Of a stretch of 64,000 nucleotides of DNA, positions 11,065 to 23,077 are shown piece by piece (position 1 is the stretch's first letter; each line of letters starts with the position of its first letter). This DNA is from Aquatica leii. Its lineage: Eukaryota; Arthropoda; Insecta; Coleoptera; Lampyridae. A program made the position numbers and the translations under genes. Where the stretch lies: assembly GCA_035610365.1 (NCBI GenBank), contig CM069434.1, forward strand, positions 31,706,238 to 31,770,237, given 5' to 3'. The notes beneath the pieces are model-generated. The model worked only from the letters and a program-made list of their open reading frames with translations. It was not told the origin of the DNA and ran no database searches.

Positions 11065-13007
11065 GTAATTAATAATAAATTATAACTGATTGGAACACGT
11101 TAACTGATGTGACAACTTGCAGCAATCTCATTAAATCTTACGATTTACGGACACGTCCGCGTTTGCTGTAAAAACGTTAGGGACATGTCCGCTTTTAAAA
11201 CCAAAGTCGATTTTGAAGTAGTATTTTTCCGAAAATTAGAAAAGTTTTGCAACCAAATGCTCATGTACATTTGATAGAGAAGCTCACGAATATACGTAAA
11301 TGAGTTGCATTTTACAGAAAATGTGACATGTCCGGTTTTGCTTCTACACGCCTCACTTATCAAAATGGTTACAGATCATGTCTGAGTATTATGCTTTATT
11401 AATTGCGCACGCAATGAATCACAAATGTTAGTTTAATCCAATACAAAAATGTGCATGTGTTACAAATCAAATCAAAGCTTCCTACAACGCTTTCATAATA
11501 CAACAGTTTATCTACGGTGCAAAATATCATCTTATTAATTAGTGCTTCCATATTTTTTTATGCTTTTCCGGGATGTCTGAGTAGAGAACGTTGCATATCT
11601 TTATGCGTCAAATAATTCCCGTGTTTTCAGAAATGCTTTGACTTATTATCTAGTATTTCTAATTAGTTAACACTTGTTGTTCTTGACTGAGTTTTTTTGT
11701 TTGCTCAAAAAAAGCTGTATGTTAGTTATCAGATGCAGGTTCAGTTTCTATAATTATTTTTGATCATTGTTGACCATCGTCCGACAGCAGTATAATCTTT
11801 TACAACCTCGTCATATAGTTTAAGTGTTTATCCATTGTTACATTTTTCTATCTTATTAACTATTTGGTGTTAACTAGTTTATACAAAAAAGTCTTCACTT
11901 CTTAAATAATTTATTTGCTTTTACATATCGACAACAAACGCCATTTTTAACTTCTGAGTTGGTAGTGCGGGACGATCTTTGGTCAGTGTGTTGTCAACTC
12001 AAAACTTTTCTTTTTTTATAAAACCAAGGAAGTTTGAACTACATTAATACATACACTTTGATAAAATTAACAAACTCTCTTAATTAATTATTTAAAAATA
12101 TAAAACATAATTTTGGGTTTCAGTTGATGTGGCAATTTATTAGCGCAAACACTTTGGTTTCTGTTGTTCACGTTATCAACATTGCTTCTAGATGATTTCT
12201 AGAATTCTTATGATTAATTATTTTTGTTTTATTTGGGATCAGTAGTGTAGTTTTATACACCGGCGTAACTACAGGGGGGCCTGAATAAACCTGGCACCCC
12301 CAGACCTCATAAATTACGTCATCATCTAAGTTTGTTATTACCACAAGTTTTGTTTACAATGTTTTTTTACGCTTAACTTGATTTCCTTTCTTATCCTTTA
12401 ATTATATATGATATTAGAATTTTTATTTCTTTATTATCATTCGTTTTACCTGCTGCTTTTAAATATATTAAAAACTTCTGTTTTTAACGCTGCCAGGAAC
12501 TTACATCAGTAAACTGAAGAGGTGTTGGTAGACTCTATTTCTATCCGCTTTTATAAGTGTTTTAAATGTATTAATATCTAAGCAAACGCGTGGGTCACTT
12601 TTTCTTTTATTTTTAAAAATGTCTTTGACTTTTTTATACATCTGACACTATGATTTGTTTTAATGTTTTTACTTATTTTTAAAAAATTTTTAAGTATTGT
12701 CTTGAAATTTAAATTGTTAACAATTCTTAATACACATTCGACAAATGGTGTACCTTTCTTTTCAACTATCCTACGATCGTTACCGGACACTTTAACTACT
12801 AACACCAAGCATGCGATTACAAACAACTTTTCTAAATCACCACACTATCTAATAGCAACTTTTGGCATAACCATTCCGATAATTACCCAACTAGCATTTT
12901 TAGTGATTATGACGTGGCAGCAACAGTCGTAGAAACTGTAGAGTGGCTTGCCACTAGTCACTACCACGTTACAGGAACAGTTCTATACCGTGACTACTAC
13001 CAAAATA
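11065..13007. other. No gene recognised
   Basis: AT-rich sequence. A motif close to gacatgtccg is found three times between 11150 and 11340, and a short transposon-terminus-like piece lies at 12257-12310. Open stretches here (the longest is 89 codons at 12663-12932) match nothing I recognise. The last part, before the LINE insertion, repeats gtggc/gccac words that resume beyond 17050. Confidence 0.4.
12257..12310. repeat. Possible DNA-transposon terminus fragment
   Basis: The string ggcgtaactacaggggggcc is much more GC-rich than its surroundings and resembles the ends of hAT-type MITEs. No partner terminus or target duplication was found, so this is a weak call. Confidence 0.3.
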
Positions 13008-13020
13008 GGGAACAAATATA
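13008..13020. repeat. Target-site duplication of LINE, left
   Basis: gggaacaaatata, identical to 17038-17050 on the other side of the element. Confidence 0.85.
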
Positions 13021-13096
13021 TATAAGTTTAACTTTATTCATTGCCATTTGGCTTACAAATTTGGTCGTGTTGTCTATACATATATACTACATTTTC

Positions 13097-16000
13097 TTAT
13101 CCCTTCTCCCCTCTTAACTTTTTCCTCCTGCTCCATACTTCCTCCATCCATTCCGCTCCTTTTCCGTTTTCATTTAAGATATCCACTATTTTCATCACCT
13201 CTTCTCTTAGTTCCCTGCATCTCTTTCTCATGTGGTTAAAGTCTTCCGTTTCTTCTCCACATAGCCTGCACAAATTTTCTGGTTCTTCTTTCCAATATTT
13301 GTTCTCTAACTCCTCGTTGCCACATCTGAACCTTGCCACCATTTTTTCCTTTTGTTGCTTTTAATCTCACTGTCTTTTAAATATTCCGGCACCCCTTCAC
13401 CCTTGATATCTTTATAATTCCTATTATATCTGCTCTCTTTTATCTTTGTCCATCTTTCTTGTTTTTCGATGTCTCTATCTCTCCTTATTATTTTTTCTCT
13501 TGTCCCTACCCCTCTTCTCTTAATCTCTCCACTTCTTCACTCGCGTACCCGTTTCTTTTGTAAAACTCTTCTCTGCCCTCCTGCCCGTACTTCACTTTCT
13601 CTCCCTTTATCTCTTTCCAACATTCTTGCAGAATTTTGCAATCTGTTCTTTCCCTCATTTCTTCCTCGTATTTTATTGCTCTTTTTCCTGTCTCAATCCT
13701 TATTTTTTCTATCTGAACCTGCTCTCTCACAATATACCCCGGTGTATCCCTGTCCAATCCTAACACCCATCTCCAGTATTTTTCCTGTAGCCCCTCTACC
13801 TCCCTCCACTCCTTCCAGCCCCATATTTCCGCTCCATACATTACCACCCCTTTTATTAATTTTTCGAACAGCAATTTTCTTTTTTTTATATCCATCTTGA
13901 ATACTCTTTCCCCCAGACCCCAGACTTGTCCTATTAGCCTGTTTCCTTTCTTCACCCTTTCCTTTATGTGTTCTCCCTCTTTATTATCCTGTTTCATCGT
14001 GTAGCCCAGGTATGTAAATTCCTTCACTTGTTGCACTTTCTCATCACTCCATCTCCACTCCTCTCTTTTTCTTTTCCCCTCCTTTTCTAAATATCATTAT
14101 CTTTGTTTTCTCCGTGTTTACTTCCATTTCTTTTTTTTTCATATATTTCTCTAGCGTTTTCATCATCTCTTTCATTTCCTTTTCCTCCTTAGCCACCAGC
14201 ACTATGTCATCCGCATACACCAACGACCATACCTTAGCTTTCCCTACCACTATCCCTCCTGTCTGTTGTCCTCTCATTGTCTCTTCCAGATCCCCCGTAT
14301 ATACCGAGAACAGGCTTGGGCTCAGTGGACATCCTTGCCGCAACCCTCTCTTTGTTATAAATTTCTCACTCTTTTCCCCATTCACTTTAACCCTGCTTCT
14401 CGTTTCTTCGTATATTTCCTCTATTCTTTGTCTTAATCTTTCATTAATTTTTTTTCTTTTCATATATTCCCACAGCTTTTCCCTATTTACTTTATCAAAA
14501 GCAGCTTTTAGGTCTACGAATAGTGCTACCATTTTCCTTCTTTTTTTTCTAGTTCTTTATTTGCTAAATGTTTCATTATATATATGTTGTCTATCGCCCT
14601 TCCTTCTTTTCTGAATCCCGCTTGTCCGTCTGGTACCAAACTACTTCTTTCCTCTATTTCCTTCTGTAATCTTTCTTGCAGTATTGTCGCGTACAATTTG
14701 TATGCCGAGCTCAATAATGTTACCCCTCTATAATTCTCGACTTTATTTTTTTCGCCTTTTTTATGTATTGGGCATATTATTCCCTCTCTCCATCTCTCTG
14801 GGAATCCTTCCCCTTTTCATATTTTGTTTATTATTTCCGTCATCCTTTTTGCTACATTTTCTCCCCCGTATATCCACTCTTCTCCTTGTATCCCATCTTC
14901 TCCTGTCGCTTTTCCTTTTTTTATATTCTTTATCGCCTCTATTACTTCTTCCTCCCTTATTCTATCCCTATCTCCTTCTTCTTGTCTTACTACCGCGTCT
15001 TTCCTTTTTTCTTTTTCCTGCTTTTGTTCTTCCCCTCCCAACAGGTTCCGAAAATATATCTCCCATTCTTTAATTTTTATTCCTTTTGTCGTCCTGTTTT
15101 TTTTCCTCTGCTTTTTAGGTACTTTCATACATCTTCTTCCGTTTTTATTCCTTTAATCTGCTCCTCTTGTTTCTTTTTGTTTTCCTCCTTCTTTCTGTCG
15201 CATGTTTTTTGTATATTTTTACTGCTTCTTTGTATTCTTCTTTTTCTTTCTTCCCTTTTTCCTCTGTCTTAATGTTCTTCTTGCATTTTTCTTTGCCTCC
15301 GTGCATTCGCTATCCCACCATTTCTTCCATCCAGTTTTCTCCCCTTCCATTTTCTAAATCTGACTCTCTCTGTTGCTTTCTCCATCATCTCTCTCATTTC
15401 CTCTACACTTTCTTGTAATTCCTTCCCTATCTATACCGTTTTCCCTATTCTCTCTTTATATTTTTTCATACTTTCTTTTGTCCAATTTTTAGTTATGTAC
15501 TTCTCCTCTTCCTCTCTCTCTTCTCTTTCCTTTCCTTCCATTGTCAATTCCAGTAGTTGATGGTCTGACTCTACCCTTTCTATCACCTTAAATGTCTTTA
15601 CCTTTTCTGCGGCCTCTTCATTTGTCATTACAAAATCTATTATTGATTCTCCCCTTCCTCCTATGTACGTAAATTCCCCCTTTCCATCTTCTTCTCTGTT
15701 CCCGTTCATTATTTCCCACCCTTTTTCGTTGCACAATTCTAGCAGTTTCCTCCCTCTTTATTTATCACCTTGTCCTTTGTTTGTCTCCTTCCCGTCCCTT
15801 TTCTTTCTTGTATTCCCCCCTCTTCCCCTATTCTTGCGTTGAAGTCCCCTCCTACTATTATCAATCCCTCTTCCCTCTCTTCTATCATCTCTTCTATGTT
15901 TTTCCTTGTCTCTTTCATTCTACTGTTATAAACCGTCACTACTTTTATTTTTGTTTTTCCCCACAGCATGTTCCTTTCTACAACTCCTCTTCTCTGTTGC

Positions 16001-16367
16001 ACTTTCTCCTTTTTTTCCTGGTTCAACCATTTTTTTCTTATTCCTGCTATTATCCCCCCTTTGCTCTCCCTGTTTTCTTTTCTCTTTCTGCATGTTGCAC
16101 CACCCACTCAAATTCCTCCGGCAACTCTTTTTCCCACCACTCCCATTCTTTTTCTTCCATCCATGTTTCCTGTAATCCCACTACATCCTGTTCCTTGATG
16201 TACTTCCAGAAATCATGTTCCTTGTTTTTTATTCCTGCTACGTTCCAAAACAATACTCTCAGCTCACTCACCTCCCCCCGTGCTTTTTCCTCACTTTCTT
16301 TTTTTCTCCCTTCATTTTCTTTTCCATTTCCATCTCTCATTATTCCTTTTCTTTGCCGTTTCGTCAA
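13097..16367 (-). pseudogene. LINE ORF2: endonuclease plus reverse transcriptase, frameshifted
   Basis: On the minus strand the apurinic-type endonuclease begins with LRVLFWNVAGIKNKEHDF (16270-16200). It continues through IIVGGDFNARIGEEGG at about 15850 and SDHQLLELTM at about 15560. The reverse transcriptase follows, with LVPDGQAGFRKEGRAIDNIY (about 14640), ALFVDLKAAFDKVNREKLWE, GLRQGCPLSPSLFSVYTGDL and the catalytic WSLVYADDIVLVAKE block (about 14210). The C-terminal part has FTYLGYTMKQ and a cysteine motif, CRLCGEETEDFNHM (about 13250). The frame shifts near 16100, 15740, 15430-15130, 14530, 14040 and 13500-13340. All catalytic blocks are readable, so inactivation is by frame damage rather than deletion. 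Confidence 0.8.
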
Positions 16368-16398
16368 CTTTCCTTCCTTTACCCCCCCCCTGTGCCCT

Positions 16399-17018
16399 CT
16401 AGTTTTGTGGCTTTTGTGTCCCCACTTTCTCTTCTCTTTCTCTGCACAGTCCCCTATCCTTGTTGTTCCATATGTATCTGTCTCCGTCTATCTCCATTTT
16501 TCTGTACCCTACCCATACTCTTTTTCCTTCCGCTCTTTTTTCCATCGCTATGTTCATTATTTCTCTTTGCACTCTTCTTTCCTCTTATGTCAAATTGTGA
16601 CTTATATATATTCTTGTATTCTTTAATTTCTTCTTCTCCTCCATTACCTTCTGTTTTTCCTCCTATCCTCCGATTTCCGCCACCATCATCTCATTTTTCT
16701 TCTCTTTGTTTATTACTGTCACTTTTTTCACCTCTACTTTTACATTTAATTTTTCTTCCAGCATCACTGCTAAATCTTTTTGTGGTTTTTCACGTCTCCA
16801 CCCCTTTATCACAATATTATTCTTTCTTTTCCATTTTTCCTCGTCTTCCGCTTTTTCTCCAGTTTTTCTATTCTCTCCACCAGTTTCTCTTTTTCTTTCT
16901 CCCACTTCTTTTCTCTTTCTCCCATTTCTTTTTTTCTTTCTTTGATTTCTTGTCTTATTCCTTGAATATCTTCCAACTGTTTCATCATTTCTCTCATTAA
17001 TTCTTTTAACTCCTCCAT
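16399..17018 (-). pseudogene. LINE ORF1 (coiled-coil nucleic-acid-binding protein), frameshifted
   Basis: The chosen start is the ATG at 17018, which opens a Lys/Glu-rich coiled coil (MEELKELMREMMKQLEDI and on). A frameshift near 16850 moves reading to another frame, which gives KRKNNIVIKGWRREKPQKDL and VKKVTVINKEKKNEMMVAEI. That resembles the RNA-binding domain of ORF1 proteins, which coat the element RNA. A final block close to GYRKMEIDGDRYIW precedes the stop at about 16399. No CCHC knuckles are seen, unlike the ORF1 at 34190-36009. At least two frameshifts make it non-functional. Confidence 0.65.
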
Positions 17019-17037
17019 TTCTTTCCTTCATCCTTCT

Positions 17038-17050
17038 GGGAACAAATATA
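17038..17050. repeat. Target-site duplication of LINE, right
   Basis: gggaacaaatata, identical to 13008-13020. Confidence 0.85.
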
Positions 17051-17870
17051 GAGTGGCCGTTATGTGATTACAACCATTTTATCACTTATAAAATAACATT
17101 GCAGCCAGGTAAAATCAACGTCGCTGCCAAGTAGCGGCTTGGTGACCATTAGTGGCCCTGAAGATTTCAGAAACTGCTTTGATGTATTTATATCTCTGAC
17201 GCATTCTTAAATGTTGTTTACTTTTTTATCTACATCTCCTCTTTATTTCACAAATGGACAAATAGGTTTACTTCGATCAAACTGTTTTAAGTTTTTGATG
17301 CACTACATGTTTATTATTGATTTTTTTTAGAAAAACAAAACTTAAAAGTTCTAAATATAAAATAAAATAAAACAATTACAATCCAAAACACATTTTATTA
17401 GTATTTACATTATAAATTTAATTATAATTTATTAATTTATTACATTTAATGTATTGTTAGTTATTAATTTCATATATTTAGAATAATTGGCAACTTTTTG
17501 TTAATGGCAGCATAGATATTGTTCATAGACATGGCTACTTATAAATAAAGTAACTGTTAAGTGGCAAGAACAAAGGTTGCCTACTTTGGAGTTATTCCAC
17601 TCAATAATGCTAAGAGAACTAACAAGTATCCAATCCGATTTTAAAACACTTAAAAGTGATTTTTAAAAGTGGCAGCATTGGTAGTGAATTTTGTTGGACG
17701 GCCACTCAATAATATTTAATTGCTTTTAGGTTCATCTTCATAATGAAGTTGGATACATCACTTAAGTAATTTATATTTTATTATCAACTGCATTTCATAA
17801 CGTATAATTACAATCAATTAATTTAAACACTCTTAATAATATTGTTATTCAGCTTGTACATTTGTAATTG
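17051..17870. other. No gene recognised; gtggc-rich
   Basis: AT-rich sequence with scattered agtggc and gccact words that continue the pre-insertion neighbourhood of the LINE. No coding potential is evident. Confidence 0.4.
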
Positions 17871-17878
17871 TTCTAAAT

Positions 17879-18064
17879 CAATGTTGCCCAACCTTTTTTT
17901 GTCCGTGGGCCGGATTCATCATGACATACGATTTCGCGGGCCGGATTTTTTATAATTGCATATCTTAGTAACACCTTTTAACACCTTTGAAAGGAGCTCG
18001 CGGGCCGGATTGAGCTTCTTCGCGGGCCGGATCCGGCCCGCGGGCCGTAGGTTGGGCACCGCTG
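17879..18064. mobile_element. hAT MITE with perfect 8-bp TSD
   Basis: The 186-bp element is flanked by ttctaaat at 17871-17878 and 18065-18072. The termini are inverted: caatgttgcccaacctt on the left, and cagcggtgcccaaccta when the right end is reverse-complemented. The interior is extremely GC-rich for this window. It repeats (c)g(c/t)gggccggat four times, ending in the palindrome ccggatccgg. An 8-bp duplication with ttcyaaay-like preference and short inverted ends are hallmarks of the hAT superfamily. It has no ORF and must have been mobilised in trans. Confidence 0.85.
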
Positions 18065-18072
18065 TTCTAAAT

Positions 18073-19662
18073 CACTTTCACATTATGGATTATATGTATT
18101 ATTAAATGTCAAATCCTAACTTCACTTTACGGATTAAACTTTTAATGTCTTCCTGAAAAGCAATTTTAGGCTAGACAGATTTAAATACTAGCAGTGTATT
18201 TTCATTTATACCAAGCCTATATGCATTGTAGGAAATAGGCCACTATTTAGTTACTGTAACTTAAAAGTAGATTTCAAAACTAAATGTCACTATGTAGTGG
18301 CTTTAATCTAGAATGTCTCGTAAAAATCACTTATGGAAGTGGCTAAAACGTTACAACAACATACCACTATAGAGTGCACTTATATTTTAGGTATATTTTA
18401 AGTTTTCAAAACGTGATTTAGTGATCCCCACTTTATTTGCCACTCCAATGTTAAAAAAACTTATAAGAGATTTTAGTTAGTAAAAATAACGTTAAAAAAC
18501 ACTCTATATAATACACAAGCTTGCAAAATATACAAAGAGCTGTTAGAGTCACTCGTTAAGAAAAATGAAAACTGCATATGTTTTGTTATTACTTAGCTAA
18601 AAAGTGTATTTGTCAAATATAAAAATGAAAAAAAACCAATTATTAAAGAGCATAATACATTTAATACAAAAAACAATTACATTTTAGTAAAATAATTTTA
18701 CATACATATTTTAAACACAATTGTTACACTGGAAAAAAACTGGTAATGAATTTCATGAAAGTTTTATGACTATTATTAGATATATTAAATTTATAATAAT
18801 TAAATAATTTGTCTAAAAACATGTTTTTTAAATATTTTTCTTAACCTAAAAATTATTTATTTACTGTTTTTTTAAGTAACTAAATAATTAAAATTGTACA
18901 GATAATATAAACATTTTAAAATATACTTGTGTTTATAATTTGTATGTACACTCTTGGACCTTTTTGTTTTTTTTAGTGTAATTATTACTATTTTATATTT
19001 TATGTTGTTATTTTTATTGCACACATTAATTGAAAACTCGCGTGTAATGTTAAGTAGTTTACTACTAAACAGACTGTATAATTGCGTAACGTTAAATAGA
19101 GAACAAGTTAAATAAATAATAGAAAGGATTTGTCGTTCTACAAATAACCAAACTTGTAAATTAAAATAATGCACGCCATATTTTAACGTAACATAAAAGT
19201 GTTTGCTCAGTAAGATGGGCTTGGGTGGTACAATAATTAAAACTCGTGAATTTTTGGATGTTAAAAAAAAGACGTAAAAAATCAAATAAAGACAAAATCG
19301 GTACGGCGCCAAATAAGATCACAACGTTAAATAGCTGCTAGGTCTTTATTCATCAAGACACTCATCCCGTAACTTTACGACATAATTTTTTATTATTTTG
19401 ACAATTTTTTGTCTGCTGGTTGTTTTCCATATTGTGAATAAGTAATTAACTTTTTTGTATTATAATTTTTTATTCTAAATAATTCTCGTGTGGTCGACTT
19501 TCACTGCACGTCGCAGTGGATATCTTTAGAACTCGAAATAAAGTGATTTATTACATCTTTATAAGCTGGCCCACGGTTGATAAAACTGGTTTCCAAATAT
19601 CCGGAAAAAAAAGTAGTCTCCATAAATATTAGTAGGATTTTTAAATATTTCAATAACTTTTT
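18073..19662. other. No gene recognised; one 146-codon ORF
   Basis: A minus-strand open frame at 18872-19312 is long for such AT-rich DNA. Its composition (Leu, Ile, Tyr, Lys, Asn) is what AT-rich random sequence gives, and I recognise no domain. I do not call it a gene. gtggct and ccact words recur at 18220-18440. Confidence 0.35.
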
Positions 19663-20006
19663 GAAGTGAAACTTCTTTATCGGCGTTGGAAAAAAATTTA
19701 CCGTCACATTTTACGCGTCACATTTTTTACCGTCACATTTTTCCGTTACGCGCCATCTTTTTTATTTCTGAAACGCAATAGCGACGTGATAAATAATATA
19801 TCAATAATAAAGTGATCAACAAAATCAAAGGTTTTATTTTAATTCTAATTCCAATGGATTTTTAACAAAAGTAAGTAATTATATCTCTTTTTCTAATAAT
19901 TGGGTGGGATTGTGGTATTTATTTTTTTAAATTTAAGATATTTAAGGTTAATCTCAGTTTCTGATTGTAACTATCGGTCAATGTATATGATTTCATTAAA
20001 ATAGTA

Positions 20007-20518
20007 TTTATTAATTAATACGACTGCTAATTTAATGAACATCAATTAATTGACATATAGTATAAATTCTGAAATATGTTATTAATTTTTTTAAATTTAA
20101 GATATTTAAGGTTAACCTCAATTTCTGATTGAACGATGACAATGACAGTAATAATTCTATTTCAATTAATGAAATGCTGTAATAATCTTAGTAGCAAAAA
20201 GTTAAAGTGAAACACGGTTGGTTTTTTAAATTTAAGATATTTAAGGTTAACCACAATTTCTGATTGAACGATGACAATGATAGTAATAATTCTATTTCAA
20301 TTAATGAAATGCTGTAATAATCTTAGTAGCAAAAAGTTAAAGTGAAACACGGTTGGTTCAGACGAAGAGTACTTTCAGTTTCTCCAACGCAGTAGGGATA
20401 GCATGTCGCTTATTTTGTTACGCGTCACATTTTTAATTAATACGACTGCTAATTTAATGAACATCAATTAATTGGCATAGAGTATAAATTCTGAAATATG
20501 TTATTAATTTTTGTAAAT
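20007..20518. repeat. Dispersed direct repeat pair (about 88 bp)
   Basis: The segment taattaatacgactgctaat and onward at about 20012-20096 recurs at about 20434-20518 with only a few differences, a spacing of about 422 bp. Together with the 135-bp tandem units this shows repeated local duplication within the element. Confidence 0.75.
20087..20356. repeat. 135-bp tandem duplication
   Basis: Two near-identical units, 20087-20221 and 20222-20356, each start with ttttttaaatttaagatatt and end with gtgaaacacggttgg. The last about 75 bp of the unit appears again at 20594-20670, and its first about 50 bp appears at about 19920-19965. Confidence 0.85.
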
Positions 20519-20814
20519 CAATTAACTAATTTTTGTAGATTCAATTTCATATTTCAGTTACCATAAGCCATTAATTACAAAAATATATAATAACGATGAC
20601 AATGATAGTAATAATTCTATTACAATTAATGAAATGCTGTAATAATCTTAGTAGCAAAAAGTTAAAGTGAAATAATTGTATTATTTGTATTCATATCTAT
20701 GATAAAAAATCCTTTTGTTTAAACTTTATCTAATTTAACTTTATTTAACCAATTTCTGAAAAGTTGCATGTAGATCATTTTGCGAAAAATAAGACCATAA
20801 AGAAGTTTCACTTC

Positions 20815-21539
20815 TTACATGTGTACACTAGTACACGTCCATGTTTTTTTAAACTTGTCGCTGATAGTAACTAGCCAAGTAGTTTGAAACAAAATTTAAC
20901 ATATTAACCGTCATGTGCATTAAATATGATTTACACGACCTTGAACCCAGAGGCTTTTACTATTAAATTAGAAATGAGATCTTGTTTACACACCACTTTT
21001 AAACGTTTTGTTAACTTGAAATGAAGATGGTTCATTAGCACATTTATGTAGTTTATCAAAAACTTACTCTTACAGATAGATATTTAAGTAGATTTTTTAA
21101 CCTCCACCTTTTTGAAAAATTATCATTTGTAAATTTTTAGCGCACATAGCTGTTTCTCTAAGTCAATTCCACAATTTTAGAAGGAATTTAATTATCTGAC
21201 CAAGGTGTTAGTCGCTACATTACAGTAACAAATATATTACACTATATATTACAAGGTAATTATTGCAAAAACCAAGAGTAACATTGGAGGTCTCCATCGT
21301 TATCTAACGCTAATCTACCGTAGGTAAAGGTAGGTAAAGTAATACTCATCGTATTGGAAAATTTTGTTAAAACACAACATTAACACTGTGTTTTCTTCTC
21401 TTTCTAAATTGAGCCAATTATTTAATTCTTGGAGAGACGTTATTCTTTTTCAATCTAACGACATTTATAGCATTTCTTGTTTTTATGGTTGCACAATCTT
21501 ATAAATGCTTTTAGTTTAATAATATATAATGAAACGTCC
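20815..21539. other. No gene recognised
   Basis: AT-rich. It includes the short palindrome tgtacactagtaca near 20820. No protein-like translation was found. Confidence 0.4.
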
Positions 21540-22640
21540 CAAAACATTTAGAACAGTCGGGACGATTACCGAAAAAGGATGTGCTAGTTTCAGATAAAGC
21601 AAAAATTAAAAAGCAAACGAAGAAAATCAGGCCCAATTTTAAAGTTTTAAGTACTAGTACAAAGTGAAGAACTTGCCAGTGTTTTATAAATAAGTGCGTT
21701 GAGTGATTAATTATCTTAGCCGCGTACGGAATGCGATTATAGTGATATTTAAATTGAATAATAGCGACAAAAAAAGTTTGTGTTTTAAAAATGGGGGATT
21801 TAAAAAAAAGCTAAAAATAAGTGGTACTAAAATTGTGTTACAATGGTTTTGCTAAAAACTTAGAGAAAAATGTAATAGACGTTGATTTGTATTTGTTTGA
21901 AGTTTTCGAAGAAATTCATTTTAGTACTCTTATTAAGAAAATAGATAAAAACTTTAGAAAAATAAATGACAATTCTCAAAAAAGAAATGAAAACTGTTTG
22001 ACAATTATAAAAATTTAAATTTAAAAAATACTACAAAATTCTCAGAAAAAGAAAAAAATCTAAAAAAACCAAAAACATACGGACTAGCATTGAAAGTCAA
22101 ATAGAAAGTATCAAAAAAGAAATACAGGCTAGTGTAGGAAATCAGATTTAAACTGTTCAATAAGAGAAGGCTTTCGAATTTTGCAGATTGTCATTGACCA
22201 CCTTCAAAATAATTATAAACTGTTAATCTAACGTCTACAAATGAGATACTCATTTGCAACAGATATATAAAACTCAGATAAAAAATGGGTAATAGAAAAC
22301 TGCGGAGAGTTTTTAAGAATTCAAAACTGGCATCACCCAATAACTTCTTAGAGCAATTGGCTGCTTAACCTTTCTAGACGGTCTCCGAGACAACAATACA
22401 AAGCAGATTCTACGATTTAGCTTGACGTTGGATTACACTTTAACCCGTGTCCTAAAACTTGAAGCCGTAAAACAGGCGTTGCACAAAAGCAGCCATAAAC
22501 TCGGGTGTACCGCTGAAAACCCCGTACAGCACAGAAAAAATATTGATGAAATACTAAATGCTCCGAATACTACCATATTAGCTATTGGTTGACACGGGAG
22601 CGACAAAGATTATTTGTCTTGACATGTTATTAAAAAATAA
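21540..22640 (+). pseudogene. Decayed Ty3/gypsy-like gag and protease remains
   Basis: At about 22370-22500 the plus strand translates, in one open stretch, to LDGLRDNNTKQILRFSLTLD and then TRVLKLEAVKQALHKSS. That is the end of a retrotransposon gag domain, the 'GL.D...Q.ALR......AL.LE.AKQA' pattern. At about 22580-22615 it reads LVDTGATKII, the active-site triad region of an aspartic protease. The sequence between and upstream (from about 21540, including the 65-codon open stretch at 21821-22018) is A-rich and probably gag-derived but not recognisable. No reverse transcriptase or LTR was found nearby. Confidence 0.6.
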
Positions 22641-23077
22641 AAAGAAATCAGTATCACCTGACACCAATTGTAGCGAGTTTTAGAGCTTAATTTAGAGTAT
22701 TTTTGCTATATACATTATTGTCAATTATTATAAACTTAACTAAGCTTAATAGAATAAAGACATAATACCACAAGTTAAAGAAAATAAAAAACAAGAATTT
22801 TATTAAAACAAACAGACAAAAGTAATGTATACATCACCGTATCCATATACCGTCCGCAGATAAAGCAATTAAATACTTAATGTACTTATTTATTTAACAC
22901 TGGCACATTTTTTTTTACACTTACGTTAACAATTTTAAACTGGGTCCGATATTTTTCTTCATCTTTTATATTTTTCCTTTATCTGGACTTATAATATTCT
23001 ATCCTTTTTGGTAATCGAGGTGACTGTTCTAAATAACGTTTCAATAATTATTTTAGTACGGTATGTTTTGTTGATTA
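22641..23077. other. No gene recognised
   Basis: AT-rich sequence between the gag fossil and the second copy of element A. Confidence 0.4.

Larger units (their letters stand above)
13021..17037 (-). mobile_element. Two-ORF APE-type LINE (R1/jockey-like) with 13-bp TSD
   Basis: The element lies on the minus strand and is 4017 bp long. The string gggaacaaatata flanks it exactly, at 13008-13020 and 17038-17050, a clean target-site duplication. The sense strand is purine-rich, which makes the plus strand look like a long CT tract. ORF1 and ORF2 are both recognisable but frameshifted. The sense 3' end finishes with aataaagttaaacttata and no long poly(A). This lineage is abundant in ants and other insects, from memory of the ORF2 sequence; I am not certain of the clade. 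The intact TSD implies a moderately recent insertion. Confidence 0.85.
19663..20814. mobile_element. Inverted-repeat-bounded element with internal duplications
   Basis: The left end reads gaagtgaaacttctttat (19663-19680) and the right end is its exact reverse complement (20797-20814). Each terminus is itself a small palindrome, GAAGT-gaa-ACTTC. Inside are a tcacattttacgcg-type array (about 19702-19750, echoed at 20419), a 135-bp tandem duplication and dispersed 85-90-bp duplicates. No protein is encoded. The structure recalls non-autonomous elements with internal minisatellites, such as Helitron-like DINE elements or some MITEs. I saw no clear target duplication, so the class is open. Confidence 0.55.

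Noticed and set aside
13469..17000. Long Ser/Phe/Leu/Pro-rich open frames on the plus strand (up to 281 codons)
   Set aside because: They are antisense shadows of the purine-rich LINE coding on the minus strand. Their composition simply mirrors Lys/Glu/Arg codons.
18872..19312. 146-codon minus-strand ORF
   Set aside because: Composition is as expected for AT-rich DNA. There is no motif, no splice context and no neighbouring gene structure.
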